This document shows positions 38,500 to 47,448 of a stretch of DNA of 64,000 bases, one piece after another. A program made the translations under genes and the position numbers. Position 1 is the stretch's first letter; each line of letters starts with the position of its first letter. The notes below the pieces were generated by a model, which was given only the letters and a program-made list of their open reading frames with translations, was not told the DNA's origin and ran no database searches. The stretch spans positions 620,001 to 684,000 of the forward strand of contig OZ244045.1 of NCBI GenBank assembly GCA_965215295.1. Direction: 5' to 3'. Source of the stretch: HK1 sp965215295. Lineage in GTDB: Bacteria > Pseudomonadota > Gammaproteobacteria > HK1.

Positions 38500-40239
38500 G
38501 TGAACGCCCATTACGATTACGACCTCGGTACCTGCTCGTTCCGCGTCTCGACCCGCTCGGCCGAGGCGCAACGCTGGTTCGGCCGGGGCCTCGTGTGGTG
38601 CTACGCCTTCGCCCACGAAGAAGCGGTGCGTTGCTTCCGGCGGGCCGCCGGGCACGATCCCGGCTGCGCGATGGCGTGGTGGGGGATCGGCTACGCCTCC
38701 GGGCCCTACTACAACAAGCCGTGGGACAGGTTCGATCCGGCCGACCTGGCGGACACGTTGCGCACGGTGCGGGACGCCGCTCGACGGGCGCTCGATCGCG
38801 TCGGCGCCGCCACGCCGCTGGAGCGGGCCCTCGTCGAGGCGCTCGCCCGGCGCTACCCGTCATCGGAGCCCGGCGACTTCGACCGGTGGACCGACGACTA
38901 CGCCGATGCGATGCGCGCGGTGTACCGGGCGTTTCCCGAGGACGCGGACGTGAGCGCGCTGTTCGCCGAAGCGCTGATGAACCGCACGCCCTGGGCCCTG
39001 TGGAACCTCGAGACCGGGGATCCGGCCGAGGGCGCGGACACTCTCGAGGTGATCGAAGTCCTGGAGCGGAGCATCCGCGAACGGGAAGCCTCCGGCGAGC
39101 CGGACCATCCCGGCCTGCTGCACATGTACATCCACGCCCTGGAGATGTCCCCGCATCCGGAACGGGCGCTGCGCGCCGCCGATCGCCTGCGCGACCTCGT
39201 ACCCGACGCCGGCCATCTGCGGCACATGCCCACCCACATCGACGTCCAGTGCGGGGACTACCGCGCGACGGTCGAGTGGAACGTCCGGGCCGTCGCGGCC
39301 GATCGGAAGTACGCCGACCGCGAGGCGCCCGGCGTCTGGTTCACGCTCTCCTTCGCGCACAACTACCACTTCATGCTCTACGGGGCGATGCTGCTCGGCG
39401 ATTGCCGGGCCGCGACGGCCGCGACGCGGGGCCTGCTGGAGGTCATTCCCGAATCGGTGCTGCGCACGGAGAGCCCGCCGATGGCGGACTGGCTGGAGGG
39501 CTACGTGGCGATGCAGGTGCATGCGCCCATCCGTTTCGGGAGGTGGCGCGAGATCCTCGCCATGCCGCCGCCGCGGGACCCCGTCCTCTACTGCACGACC
39601 ACCGCGATGCTGCACTATGCCAAGGGGCTTGCGCATGCGGTGCTGGAGGACGTGCCCGCGGCGCGCGCCGAGCGGACCCGCTTCGAGGCCGCGGTGGCCC
39701 GGGTGCCGGGTTCGCGCATCGTGTTCAACAACACCTGCCTCGACATCCTCGCCATCGCGGCCGAGATGCTGCACGGGGAGGTGAGCTACCGCGCGGGCGA
39801 TCACGACATCGCGTTCGAGCACCTTCGAACCGCGGTCCGGCTCGCCGACACGCTGCCCTACGACGAGCCCTGGGGCTGGATGCAGCCGCCGCGGCACGCG
39901 CTCGGTGCGCTCCTGCTGGAACAGGATCGGGTCGAGGAGGCCGAGGCGGTCTACCGGGCCGATCTCGGGCTCGACCCCGCCCTGGCCGGAGCCTGCCGGC
40001 ACCCCGAGAACGTCTGGAGCCTGCACGGCTTTCACGAATGCCTCGTGCGCCGGGGGAAGCACGCCGAGGCGGCGCTGGTGGCCCCGAGGCTCGCCCTGGC
40101 GCTCGCGAGGACGGACGTGCCGATCGAGTCCTCGTGCCTGTGCCGGCGCGGTCGCGCGCCGGGGCCATCGAGTCGCGGCCCGCGGGAGCAGGCTCCGCAA
40201 CGCGACGCGGAGTGCGGCGGCGCAGGTCCCGCCGGCTGA
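38500..40239 (+). CDS. Tetratricopeptide-repeat protein (TTC38-like)
   Basis: About 579 residues made of helical repeats, with Ala- and aromatic-rich TPR signatures (RWFGRGLVWCYAFAHEEAVR, then DPGCAMAWWGIGYASG). The motifs LLHMYIHALEMSPHPERALR and HLRHMPTHIDVQCGDY recur in the TTC38-type TPR family, whose biochemical role is not settled. GTG 38500 is preferred because GAGAGGTGGG lies just upstream; ATG 38467 is possible. The last 45 residues are low-complexity. No signal peptide is seen, so it is probably cytoplasmic. Confidence 0.7.
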   Translation: MNAHYDYDLGTCSFRVSTRSAEAQRWFGRGLVWCYAFAHEEAVRCFRRAAGHDPGCAMAWWGIGYASGPYYNKPWDRFDPADLADTLRTVRDAARRALDRVGAATPLERALVEALARRYPSSEPGDFDRWTDDYADAMRAVYRAFPEDADVSALFAEALMNRTPWALWNLETGDPAEGADTLEVIEVLERSIREREASGEPDHPGLLHMYIHALEMSPHPERALRAADRLRDLVPDAGHLRHMPTHIDVQCGDYRATVEWNVRAVAADRKYADREAPGVWFTLSFAHNYHFMLYGAMLLGDCRAATAATRGLLEVIPESVLRTESPPMADWLEGYVAMQVHAPIRFGRWREILAMPPPRDPVLYCTTTAMLHYAKGLAHAVLEDVPAARAERTRFEAAVARVPGSRIVFNNTCLDILAIAAEMLHGEVSYRAGDHDIAFEHLRTAVRLADTLPYDEPWGWMQPPRHALGALLLEQDRVEEAEAVYRADLGLDPALAGACRHPENVWSLHGFHECLVRRGKHAEAALVAPRLALALARTDVPIESSCLCRRGRAPGPSSRGPREQAPQRDAECGGAGPAG

Positions 40240-40330
40240 CGATGAGCGCGGCGGCTCGTCCGTTCCGCGCCGGGCGGGCCCGCGCGGCCGGCTCCGGTCG
40301 AGCCGGCATGAACCAGGGAAGGAGAGGCGG

Positions 40331-41074
40331 GTGACCGGCAACGCGGTGATCGAGCTCGAAGGCGTCAACAAGTGGTTCGGCGACTTCCACGTGCTCAAGG
40401 ACATCAATCTGAAGATTCGCGAGCGCGAGCGGGTGGTCGTCTGCGGACCGTCCGGATCGGGCAAGTCCACCGTGATCCGCTGCATCAACCGGCTCGAGGA
40501 GCACCAGGAGGGGCGCATCGTGGTCGACGGGCAGGAACTCGACGGCGACACGAAGAACGTGGCCGCGGTCCGGCGCGAGGTGGGCATGGTGTTCCAGCAG
40601 TTCAACCTCTTCCCGCACCTGACGGTCCTCGAGAACTGCATGCTCGGGCCGACCAGGGCGCGGGGGATGTCCAGGGCGGAGGCGCGCAAGCGGGCGATGG
40701 AGTACCTCGCCCGGGTCAGGATCCCGGAGCAGGCGGAGAAGTACCCGGCCCAGCTTTCGGGCGGCCAGCAGCAGCGGGTGGCGATCGCCCGGTCGCTGTG
40801 CATGCAGCCCAAGGTCATGCTGTTCGACGAGCCGACCTCGGCCCTGGACCCGGAGGTGATCAAGGAGGTCCTGGACGTGATGATCGACCTCGCGCAGAGC
40901 GGCATGACGATGATCGTGGTCACCCACGAGATGGGCTTCGCCCGCACCGTCGCCGACCAGATGGTGTTCATGGACGAGGGCAGGATTGTGGAGTCCGCCC
41001 CTCCGGACCGGTTCTTCGCCAACCCCGAGAGCGACCGGACGAGGCTGTTCCTGAGCCGGATCCTCTCGCACTGA
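40331..41074 (+). CDS. Polar amino-acid-type ABC transporter ATPase (orphan)
   Basis: 247-residue ATPase of the GlnQ/AapP class: Walker A GPSGSGKSTVIRCINRLE, Q-loop GMVFQQFNLFPHLTVLEN, signature LSGGQQQRVAIARSL, Walker B VMLFDEPTSALDPE and switch VVTHEMGFAR. Start GTG 40331 is preceded by GGAGAGG. Such ATPases normally sit beside His/Glu/Gly-type permeases and a small binding protein; neither is present here, so it must serve distant partners or be left over from a larger operon. Confidence 0.9.
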   Translation: MTGNAVIELEGVNKWFGDFHVLKDINLKIRERERVVVCGPSGSGKSTVIRCINRLEEHQEGRIVVDGQELDGDTKNVAAVRREVGMVFQQFNLFPHLTVLENCMLGPTRARGMSRAEARKRAMEYLARVRIPEQAEKYPAQLSGGQQQRVAIARSLCMQPKVMLFDEPTSALDPEVIKEVLDVMIDLAQSGMTMIVVTHEMGFARTVADQMVFMDEGRIVESAPPDRFFANPESDRTRLFLSRILSH

Positions 41075-41097
41075 CCGGCGTCCTCCGGTCTTCGAGG

Positions 41098-41149
41098 AGC
41101 GCATCCCGGTGCGGTGTCCGGGAAGCGTATCCCGGCGCGGCATCCGGGC
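41098..41149. repeat. 26-bp tandem duplication after the ABC ATPase gene
   Basis: AGCGCATCCCGGTGCGG and AGCGTATCCCGGCGCGG begin two neighbouring 26-base units at 41098 and 41124. They lie in the 150-base gap between the ATPase gene and the convergent DUF4276 gene. Confidence 0.6.
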
Positions 41150-41223
41150 GGGTGCTCGGACGTACTTCAATGACCATTCGTACTCGGTTGCTCCGAGTGA
41201 CCGAATGATATCGCCTCCCCTCG

Positions 41224-41883
41224 TCAGGTCCCGGCTCTCGCCAGAGCTCTCATCCCGTCACGAAAAACCTGGAAGCTCCTCGATAGATTGCGCTCCGGAT
41301 CCAGGTGGTGAGCGATCTTGCCGGCCCACTCGCACTTGACGCGTCCGACGTGCGGATAACCCAATCGCTTCAGCTTCTGCGATCCACCCGGATAAATGGC
41401 ATCCGCGAGCTTCTCCCAAGTGCCGCAAATACTGTCCTGCGCATAGTCGTCCAATACCTGCTCCCGAGCGCGAGGATAGGCGGCTTTCACGGCGGCCCGA
41501 TCTCCCAGAAGCCAGGCTTCGATCTCTTCTATCGCTATCCTGAACAGCGTTGTCGGCTTCGGATCGCAGGCATCCAGAACATCCGACATTGCCTGCTTGA
41601 AGGCCCGGCAGTCCTTGTCGTCCAGATCCACGATCACGATGACCGCCGCGGGATAGCTCTGGAGACTTTTTCCATACCCCCTGAGTATCCTGGGAAGCCT
41701 GTCCAGAAGAATCCGGTTTCGCGGATCCGTCGTCCCTCTCAAATCTTTTGGAATACGGCCGATGCCTCTGTATGGATGGATCTCGTGAGTATGGTCCACC
41801 CCGACTGATTCGAGAATTCTGTCGGCGATTGCTTCCAGAACGATCTTCCCCGATTCGTCCTCGACGAGAATTTCGAAATGCAT
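41224..41883 (-). CDS. DUF4276 (TOPRIM-like) protein of a two-gene ATPase system
   Basis: 219 residues from ATG 41883. The acidic pattern matches a TOPRIM-like fold: Glu in FEILVEDESG, the triple-Asp VIVDLDDKDC, and the family hallmark EIEAWLLGD. Proteins of this type are usually paired with an AAA/SMC-like ATPase in predicted phage-defence units. The ATPase gene ends four bases upstream of this start, so the two are one transcription unit. Base composition is visibly less GC-rich than the flanking genes, suggesting acquisition. Nuclease activity is inferred, not shown. Confidence 0.75.
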   Translation of the reverse strand: MHFEILVEDESGKIVLEAIADRILESVGVDHTHEIHPYRGIGRIPKDLRGTTDPRNRILLDRLPRILRGYGKSLQSYPAAVIVIVDLDDKDCRAFKQAMSDVLDACDPKPTTLFRIAIEEIEAWLLGDRAAVKAAYPRAREQVLDDYAQDSICGTWEKLADAIYPGGSQKLKRLGYPHVGRVKCEWAGKIAHHLDPERNLSRSFQVFRDGMRALARAGT

Positions 41884-41887
41884 CCGA

Positions 41888-43216
41888 TCACCTCGCATCC
41901 AGATAATCGCTGTACCACAGGCTGCCGAGTGGCAATCCTTCGTCCGCCATCGCCTTGACGGTTGCGTCATCGCTGGCCCGTCGGATCTTGGAAAACCCAT
42001 CCGTACCCTTTTCGAGGATCCACGTCTCTTCCGGTGAGAGCGCATCCACGAAATACGGTTGATGAGTGGTGACGAAAATTTGTGGCGCATTCTTCCTTCC
42101 GGTTGCATGCGAACGAAACTCTGCCGCCAGGATCTCGAGAAGTTTGTGATACAGGCCGTTTTCAGGCTCTTCGATACAGATGAACGGTGGAGGCGCCGGG
42201 TCTTCGAGCAACAGCAGATAGGCAAAGACTTTGAGCGTGCCGTCGGACATCTGTTGCGCGTAGAATGGATCCTCGAAACCCTTGTTGTTGAACCTCAGAA
42301 GCAGGCGTCTGTCCGGACTGACCTCGGTATCGATGCTGTCGATGCCGGGGATCTTTCCTGCAATGCGGGCAAGGATGCGCTTGAAGCGTTTCGGGTGTTC
42401 GCGCTCCATGAACTGGACGACGTTGCCAAGGTTGTCTCCATGGTCGTTCAGATGTCTCTGCGGGCCGGCCAAGGGCAGGCTGCGGGCGGCGTCCGGAGTA
42501 AAGTAGCTCAAATGCCACCCTTCGATGAATTGCCGGAAAGCCGATATGCGCGGATGCTGTTTCAGAGCACCCAGCGTGGCGATACCGAGCTTGCGCTTGT
42601 CTTGTAGTTCGATAAATTCCTTCTCAGGGCTTTCCTCCATCCGGATTCCGTGTACGGATCTCATGAGTTTCTTGAACAAGCTCCTCGAGGGTTCATCATC
42701 TTCTCGATAACTCTCGCGCGCCAATTCCTCTCCTTTCCAGACGACTCCTTCGCCGTTCTCCAACCAGAGAAACGAAAACGGCTTTCCGAATTTTTGTCCC
42801 TTGCGGCGTTGGCGAAGGCGCTCCTGCTTCACGCAAGGGCGGCCGGTCCCATCCGTATCGATGACGAGCTCGTAGGTGATCGGCCGGGAATTCGGATCCT
42901 GTCTATAGTAGACCTGGAACTCGATCGAGTCACTGCACCCTTGAGAGCGGATTCTGTCGAATCCTCCCCGTCCCCTGGCGTCACAAGCTTCTTCGACGCC
43001 CAATTTCAGGCAATCGGCAAGGAAGCCGAAAGCATCGAACAGCGAGCTCTTGCCAGTACCGTTCTTGCCGATAACGACCGTCATGGGACTCAATGGCTGG
43101 TTCCGTTGTGTATTCCGCAGCTTTCCGGGCGTGATATCCCTCAACAACAGCTTTCCGAGCGTGATATCCCTCAACACTCCGTAGTTCCTGATGCTGAAAC
43201 CTTCTATTTTCGCCAT
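41888..43216 (-). CDS. AAA15/21-type (OLD/SMC-like) ATPase of a putative defence pair
   Basis: 442 residues from ATG 43216. Walker A is VIGKNGTGKSSLFDAF, ABC-like signature QMSDGTLKVFAYLLLLED, Walker B PFICIEEPENGL, and switch FVTTHQPYFVD. The N-terminus IEGFSIRNYGVLRDITLGK is the beta-strand opening of OLD/RecF-like ATPases. It lacks a TOPRIM domain of its own; the DUF4276 gene downstream may supply it. A 10-residue in-frame duplication (RDITxGKL) lies before Walker A. The GC content is lower than its surroundings. Confidence 0.8.
   Translation of the reverse strand: MAKIEGFSIRNYGVLRDITLGKLLLRDITPGKLRNTQRNQPLSPMTVVIGKNGTGKSSLFDAFGFLADCLKLGVEEACDARGRGGFDRIRSQGCSDSIEFQVYYRQDPNSRPITYELVIDTDGTGRPCVKQERLRQRRKGQKFGKPFSFLWLENGEGVVWKGEELARESYREDDEPSRSLFKKLMRSVHGIRMEESPEKEFIELQDKRKLGIATLGALKQHPRISAFRQFIEGWHLSYFTPDAARSLPLAGPQRHLNDHGDNLGNVVQFMEREHPKRFKRILARIAGKIPGIDSIDTEVSPDRRLLLRFNNKGFEDPFYAQQMSDGTLKVFAYLLLLEDPAPPPFICIEEPENGLYHKLLEILAAEFRSHATGRKNAPQIFVTTHQPYFVDALSPEETWILEKGTDGFSKIRRASDDATVKAMADEGLPLGSLWYSDYLDAR
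43118..43177 (-). repeat. 30-bp in-frame tandem duplication inside the ATPase gene
   Basis: The units CTTTCCGGGCGTGATATCCC and CTTTCCGAGCGTGATATCCC begin at 43121 and 43151, and the match extends to 29-30 bases. On the minus strand this doubles LRDITxGKL near residues 15-32 of the ATPase, without changing the frame. Confidence 0.85.
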
Positions 43217-43590
43217 GACCTTTCTTCCTCGGGACGGCCCGGGATGCGCATGCTCTGACGTCGGGTTCTGGAGACACGCTTTCGGAGGAGTGCGTTTCGA
43301 GGTCGGGGAGCCGCCGGCCTGCAGGCCATCGAATCGGTTCGGTGAGCAGGCGGGAATTCCCACCTCCCGTGACGAACAAGCCTACCCGGACATGGAATTC
43401 ATGATCAAACTCGCCGCCCGGGAAGCCATCGGCGCTCCGAGCCCTTGTACGCGCATGCATCATCCTGGCGTCCGGGACGGCTCCTGGTCGGTGGCGGATC
43501 GGGCTTCGCGGGAAGTGCAATCTCGACTGGCCGACCTTCGACGGTCGACAGCCCGTCCGGCATCCATCGCCGGGCCATGGCCGCGGACCA
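43217..43590. other. Spacer between chrA and the ATPase/DUF4276 pair, no gene seen
   Basis: About 370 bases upstream of the ATPase start and downstream of the chrA stop. All open frames here are short and have no recognisable content. The ATPase frame stays open to 43363, but its start codon at 43216 matches the conserved N-terminus. The promoter of the ATPase pair must lie here; no clear -35/-10 pair was found. Confidence 0.4.
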
Positions 43591-44817
43591 CTACCCGGCC
43601 AGCGCCTCCACCGCCCACCCCGCGGCCGCGCCGAGGACCACCACCAGCCACGGGGGCAGCTTCCACGACACGAGCAGGGCGAACGCGGCGAGCGCGAGGA
43701 CGAAATCGCCCGCCGAGCGGACGCCGCTCGTCCACACCGGGTCGTAGAGGGCGGCGAGAAGGAGACCGACGACCGCGGCGTTGATGCCGGGCATCGCCCG
43801 GCGGGCCGCCTCCAGCCGGCGCAGCGCGTTCCACCAGGGCAGGGTGCCGATGACCAGCAGGAAGGACGGCACGAAGATGGCGGCGAGGCAGATCAGCCCC
43901 CCCGCCCACCCCGCGGGCGGTTTCTCCATCACGGCGCCGAGGTAGGCCGAGAAGGTGAACAGCGGACCCGGTACCGCCTGGGCGGCGCCGTAGCCGGCGA
44001 GGAAGACGTCTTCCGACACCCAGCCCGTCGGCAGGACCTCCGCCTTCAGCAACGCCAGCACCACGTGTCCTCCCCCGAACACCAGGGAGCCGGAACGGTA
44101 GAAGCTGTCGGCGAGCGCCAGGCTCTGCGACGGCCAAGTCGAGGCCAGAAGCGGCAGGAGAACGAGCAGGACGAAGAAAAGCGCGAGCGATGCCGTCGCA
44201 GTCACCGATACGGGCGCGGCTCGTCCCGGGCCGGGCGGTGGACTGGCTTCGTCCCGCAGGCACAGGAGCCCGACGAAGCCACCGGCCGCGATGACCGCGA
44301 CCTGCGCCGCCGCGCCGCCGACCCCGAGCACGGCGGCCGCGGCGAGCACCGCGATGGTGATCCGGGGCGGATCGGGGCAGAGCGTGCGCGCCATGCACCA
44401 CACCGCCTGCGCCACCACCGCGACGACGACGGCGCCAAGACCGCGCAGCAGACCCGGTGGAATCGCGTCGTCGAACGCGATCACCCCGTAGCCGAGCGCG
44501 ATGAGGAGGATCGCCGACGGCGCGGTGAAGCCGACCCAGGCGGCGACCGCCCCCGCAAGGCCGGCCTTGGTGAGCCCGATGCCGATCCCGACCTGGCTCG
44601 ACGTGGGGCCGGGAAGCATCTGGCACAGCGCGACGAGGTCGGCGTAGCCGCGCTCGTCCATCCACCGGCGGCGGGCCACGAACGCCTCGCGGAAGTAGCC
44701 GATATGGGCCACCGGCCCCCCGAAGGAGGTCAGGCCGAGCGCGAGGAAGGCGAGGAAGACGGTGCGCGCCGGCTGCCGCCCCGCGAGACTCCCGGAAGAG
44801 GAGGCATTCCGCTCCAC
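43591..44817 (-). CDS. chrA: ChrA-family chromate transporter
   Basis: 408-residue polytopic membrane protein made of two homologous halves. The N-half has FLALGLTSFGGPVAHIGYFREAFV and CQMLPGPTSSQVGIGIG; the C-half repeats the pattern with GSLVFGGGHVVLALL and AAQAVPGPLFTFSAYLG. These are the CHR-domain motifs. Proteins of this family export chromate, or in some cases sulfate-like anions. GTG 44817 is the best start after the upstream gene ends at 44838, so it is probably the last gene of the operon starting with the Lrp-type regulator. Confidence 0.9.
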   Translation of the reverse strand: MERNASSSGSLAGRQPARTVFLAFLALGLTSFGGPVAHIGYFREAFVARRRWMDERGYADLVALCQMLPGPTSSQVGIGIGLTKAGLAGAVAAWVGFTAPSAILLIALGYGVIAFDDAIPPGLLRGLGAVVVAVVAQAVWCMARTLCPDPPRITIAVLAAAAVLGVGGAAAQVAVIAAGGFVGLLCLRDEASPPPGPGRAAPVSVTATASLALFFVLLVLLPLLASTWPSQSLALADSFYRSGSLVFGGGHVVLALLKAEVLPTGWVSEDVFLAGYGAAQAVPGPLFTFSAYLGAVMEKPPAGWAGGLICLAAIFVPSFLLVIGTLPWWNALRRLEAARRAMPGINAAVVGLLLAALYDPVWTSGVRSAGDFVLALAAFALLVSWKLPPWLVVVLGAAAGWAVEALAG

Positions 44818-44837
44818 CGGAGATGCCTCGCCGTCGC

Positions 44838-45848
44838 TCAGTATCCCAGCTCCGGTCGCACCACGTTCACGAGCGGCTTCCCTTCGAGCAGCCGTTCGAG
44901 GTTCCGGAACACGAGCTCCAGGGTCAGCGCAACGTAAGCGTCGCCGTCGTCGGCGGAGACGTGGGGGGTGACGACAAGGTTGGGAGTGCTCCACAGGGAC
45001 GAGCCCGACGGCAGCGGCTCCGGGTCGAAGACGTCCAGCACCGCCCCCGAGAGATGCCCGCTCCGAAGGTTGGCGGCGAGGGCCTCGTAGTCCACCGTGG
45101 CCGCGCGGCCGACGTTCACCACTCCCGCGCCCCGCTTCATGAGGGCCTGCCGGCGGGCGTCGAGCAGGTTGCGGGTCTCGGGGGTGAGCGGAGCCGCGAC
45201 GAACACGAAGTCCGCCCGCGGGAGGAGGTGGTCCAGGCGTTCGGTGGTGTGCATCTCGTCGACCGCGTCGAGCCGGCGGCCGTGCCGGGTCACGCCGATC
45301 ACCCGCATGCCGAGCGCCCGGCAACGCTGCGCGACCGCGCCGCCGATGCTGCCGGCGCCGATCACGAGCAGCGTCTTTCCCCCGATCGGAGTCGAGTACA
45401 GCGACTCCCAGCGCTTCCGCCGCTGGTTGCCGATGATGGCGGGCAACCGGCTGTGGAGCATCAGCACCGCCATGAGCCCGTACTCGCCGGCCTTGTCCGC
45501 GTGCGCCCCGCGGTTGTTGACGACGGTGACGCCCTCGGGCACCCAGCCCATGGGGCACAGGTGTTCGACGCCGGCGCCGATGATGTGGATCAGGCGCAGG
45601 TTCGGCGCGACGCGGGCCAGACCCGCGGTCGGGAGGTCCCAGGCCACCAGCACCTCGGCGGTGCGCATCGAGCCCTCGAAGTGCTCCAGGTCCCAGTCGA
45701 TGAACACGTCCAGCTCCCGCGCCACGTGCGGATACCTCGCCGCCGCGTCGTCGAAGCGCTCGCGGGTGATGGTGAACACCGCCTCGCCTTCCGGAGTCGG
45801 CGGAAACGTGTCCGGGGAGGCGTGGTTGTTCTTGACGTGGACGCGCAT
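44838..45848 (-). CDS. D-2-hydroxyacid dehydrogenase
   Basis: NAD(P)-dependent oxidoreductase of the 2-hydroxyacid family. The Rossmann loop is LLVIGAGSIGGAVAQRC, followed by FVFVAAPLTPETRNLLDA, GVVNVGRAATVDYEAL and DVFDPEPLP; the catalytic His is in VVTPHVSADD. It is 336 residues from ATG 45848 (MRVHVKNNHA); ATG 45875 is an alternative. It lies between a Rieske oxygenase gene and chrA, so it may reduce or oxidise a hydroxy/keto acid released by the oxygenases. Confidence 0.85.
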   Translation of the reverse strand: MRVHVKNNHASPDTFPPTPEGEAVFTITRERFDDAAARYPHVARELDVFIDWDLEHFEGSMRTAEVLVAWDLPTAGLARVAPNLRLIHIIGAGVEHLCPMGWVPEGVTVVNNRGAHADKAGEYGLMAVLMLHSRLPAIIGNQRRKRWESLYSTPIGGKTLLVIGAGSIGGAVAQRCRALGMRVIGVTRHGRRLDAVDEMHTTERLDHLLPRADFVFVAAPLTPETRNLLDARRQALMKRGAGVVNVGRAATVDYEALAANLRSGHLSGAVLDVFDPEPLPSGSSLWSTPNLVVTPHVSADDGDAYVALTLELVFRNLERLLEGKPLVNVVRPELGY

Positions 45849-45936
45849 GGACGGGCGGGGGTCCCGGGGATTCATCCGCCGCCGTCCGGCGCGGAGCCTG
45901 CCATGAAGGGCCGGAGCGATGGGCGGCGAGACCGTT

Positions 45937-47448
45937 TCACGCCGGGTCGGGTCCCGGGGTGGATGAAGCGTCGGCGACTCCGGGCTCCGTCGCCCGCCCG
46001 ACGGGTGTTCCCGTGTTCATTGTTCCCGTGCTCGTGACGCCGGTCGCCGCTCGGAGAGGCGTGTCGACGGCGCCTCCGTTCGCCTCCAGCGCCCGAAGCT
46101 GCTCGGTCACGAACGCGACCCGCTCGGGTTCGGGCAGGCCGTCGGCCTCGAACTGCATCTGCATGAAGGCGTGGGCGAGCCGGCTGAAGCGCTCCGACTC
46201 GTCCGCATCCGCCTCCGCGGGTGGCGGGAGCGCGAGCACCGAGTCGCCGCCGCAGGTCGGAACCGGGTTCGGCGCGAGGTCGGTGACCCGCAAGGGACGC
46301 TCGCCGGCCGCGACCGCTCTCACCTGCTCGCGGAGCCGCCGGCGCATGAGTGCGACCCCCTTGTCGCTGGGAGCCAGATGCTCGTTGTCGTGCACGGTGA
46401 TGCGGCCCATGCCCTCGACCGCTTCGGCATCGCCCGGGAAGCGCTGGCGTTGCTCGTAGGGGCGGTCGAAGACCTCGCCCTGCTCGATGAGCTCCGGTCC
46501 CTCGGGGGTGTTCCACGCCGGCGGATCGCCCCGTTCGCCGAAGCAGGCCCACGCCAGGGCCATGGTGTTCTCGTCGTCAACGGGCACCACCCAGCGCACG
46601 AAGGCGCTGCGGCCGTAGTAGCGCTGCCGCGTGCCATCGGTGGCGAACGCGGCCCCGGCTTGCGTGAAGTTCGGCAGCACCAGCTCGTTGACCCGGAACC
46701 ACACGTTGCCGCCCACCCGGCGGGTGTTCGTCCCCATCAGCCATGCGCCCCGGTCGAAGAAGTCGATCCGGCCGACCTCGCCGAACCCGGCGGAGAACTG
46801 CTCGCGGCTGATGCCGGAGTGCAGGAAGCTGGTGTGGACGGGGTCGAGGATGGCGTCGAGGACCTGCAGCCAGTTGCACCGGAACGGCGCCCGGTAGGGC
46901 ACCATCTCCATGTCCGGAAGCTCGAAGGTGTCGTAGACGGGGAACTCCGGCATCTCCTCCGGCGGGCCGAGGTAGGCGAACACCAGTCCCCGGTACTCGA
47001 AGGCGGGGTACGCCCCGAGCCGGACCCGGCGCTTGAGCCGCGCCTCGGCCTCCGGGGGCTGGCCCGGCGCCTCGAGCAGGGTGCCGTCGACGTCGAAATG
47101 CCAGCCGTGGTAGCAGCAGCGGATCCCGCGTTGCCGGCAGGCGCCGTACTCCAGCGATGCCTGGCGGTGCGGGCACCGCCGGTGCACGAGGCCGACCCGC
47201 CCCTCGCCGTCGCGGAAGATCACCAGGTCCTCCGCCAGGACCCGGATGGCGACCGGCAGGTCCGCCAGCTCGGAGGACAGCGCCACCGGATGCCAGAACC
47301 GCCTCAGGTACTCGCCGCACGGGGTGCCCGGCCCGATACGGGTGAGCTCCTCGTCGGGCCCGGTGGAGAGCCGGGTTCCGTATCCCCGGTAGGGCGCATC
47401 CTTGAACCGGCGCAATGGCGCCGGCCCGGTTGCCTTCGCATCCTTCAT
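45937..47448 (-). CDS. Rieske non-haem iron oxygenase, phthalate-oxygenase-like
   Basis: Oxygenase alpha-type subunit of 503 residues. The Rieske [2Fe-2S] ligands are CPHRQASLEYG and CCYHGWHFDVDG. The mononuclear iron site is in LDAILDPVHTSFLHSG. The order resembles the ring-hydroxylating and O-demethylating enzymes of the phthalate-dioxygenase branch. ATG 47448 overlaps the stop of the first Rieske gene (ATGA). The C-terminal 45 residues are Thr/Gly/Pro-rich and probably disordered. No reductase gene is in the window. Confidence 0.9.
   Translation of the reverse strand: MKDAKATGPAPLRRFKDAPYRGYGTRLSTGPDEELTRIGPGTPCGEYLRRFWHPVALSSELADLPVAIRVLAEDLVIFRDGEGRVGLVHRRCPHRQASLEYGACRQRGIRCCYHGWHFDVDGTLLEAPGQPPEAEARLKRRVRLGAYPAFEYRGLVFAYLGPPEEMPEFPVYDTFELPDMEMVPYRAPFRCNWLQVLDAILDPVHTSFLHSGISREQFSAGFGEVGRIDFFDRGAWLMGTNTRRVGGNVWFRVNELVLPNFTQAGAAFATDGTRQRYYGRSAFVRWVVPVDDENTMALAWACFGERGDPPAWNTPEGPELIEQGEVFDRPYEQRQRFPGDAEAVEGMGRITVHDNEHLAPSDKGVALMRRRLREQVRAVAAGERPLRVTDLAPNPVPTCGGDSVLALPPPAEADADESERFSRLAHAFMQMQFEADGLPEPERVAFVTEQLRALEANGGAVDTPLRAATGVTSTGTMNTGTPVGRATEPGVADASSTPGPDPA

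Noticed and set aside
41075..41223. T-rich intrinsic terminators after the ABC ATPase and other genes
   Set aside because: Several GC-rich stems exist in the window, but none is followed by a convincing T-run, so no terminator is called.
43217..43363. Longer N-terminus for the defence ATPase
   Set aside because: The residues before MAKIEGFSIRNYG are Pro/Ser-rich and unlike the conserved beta-strand start of this ATPase family.
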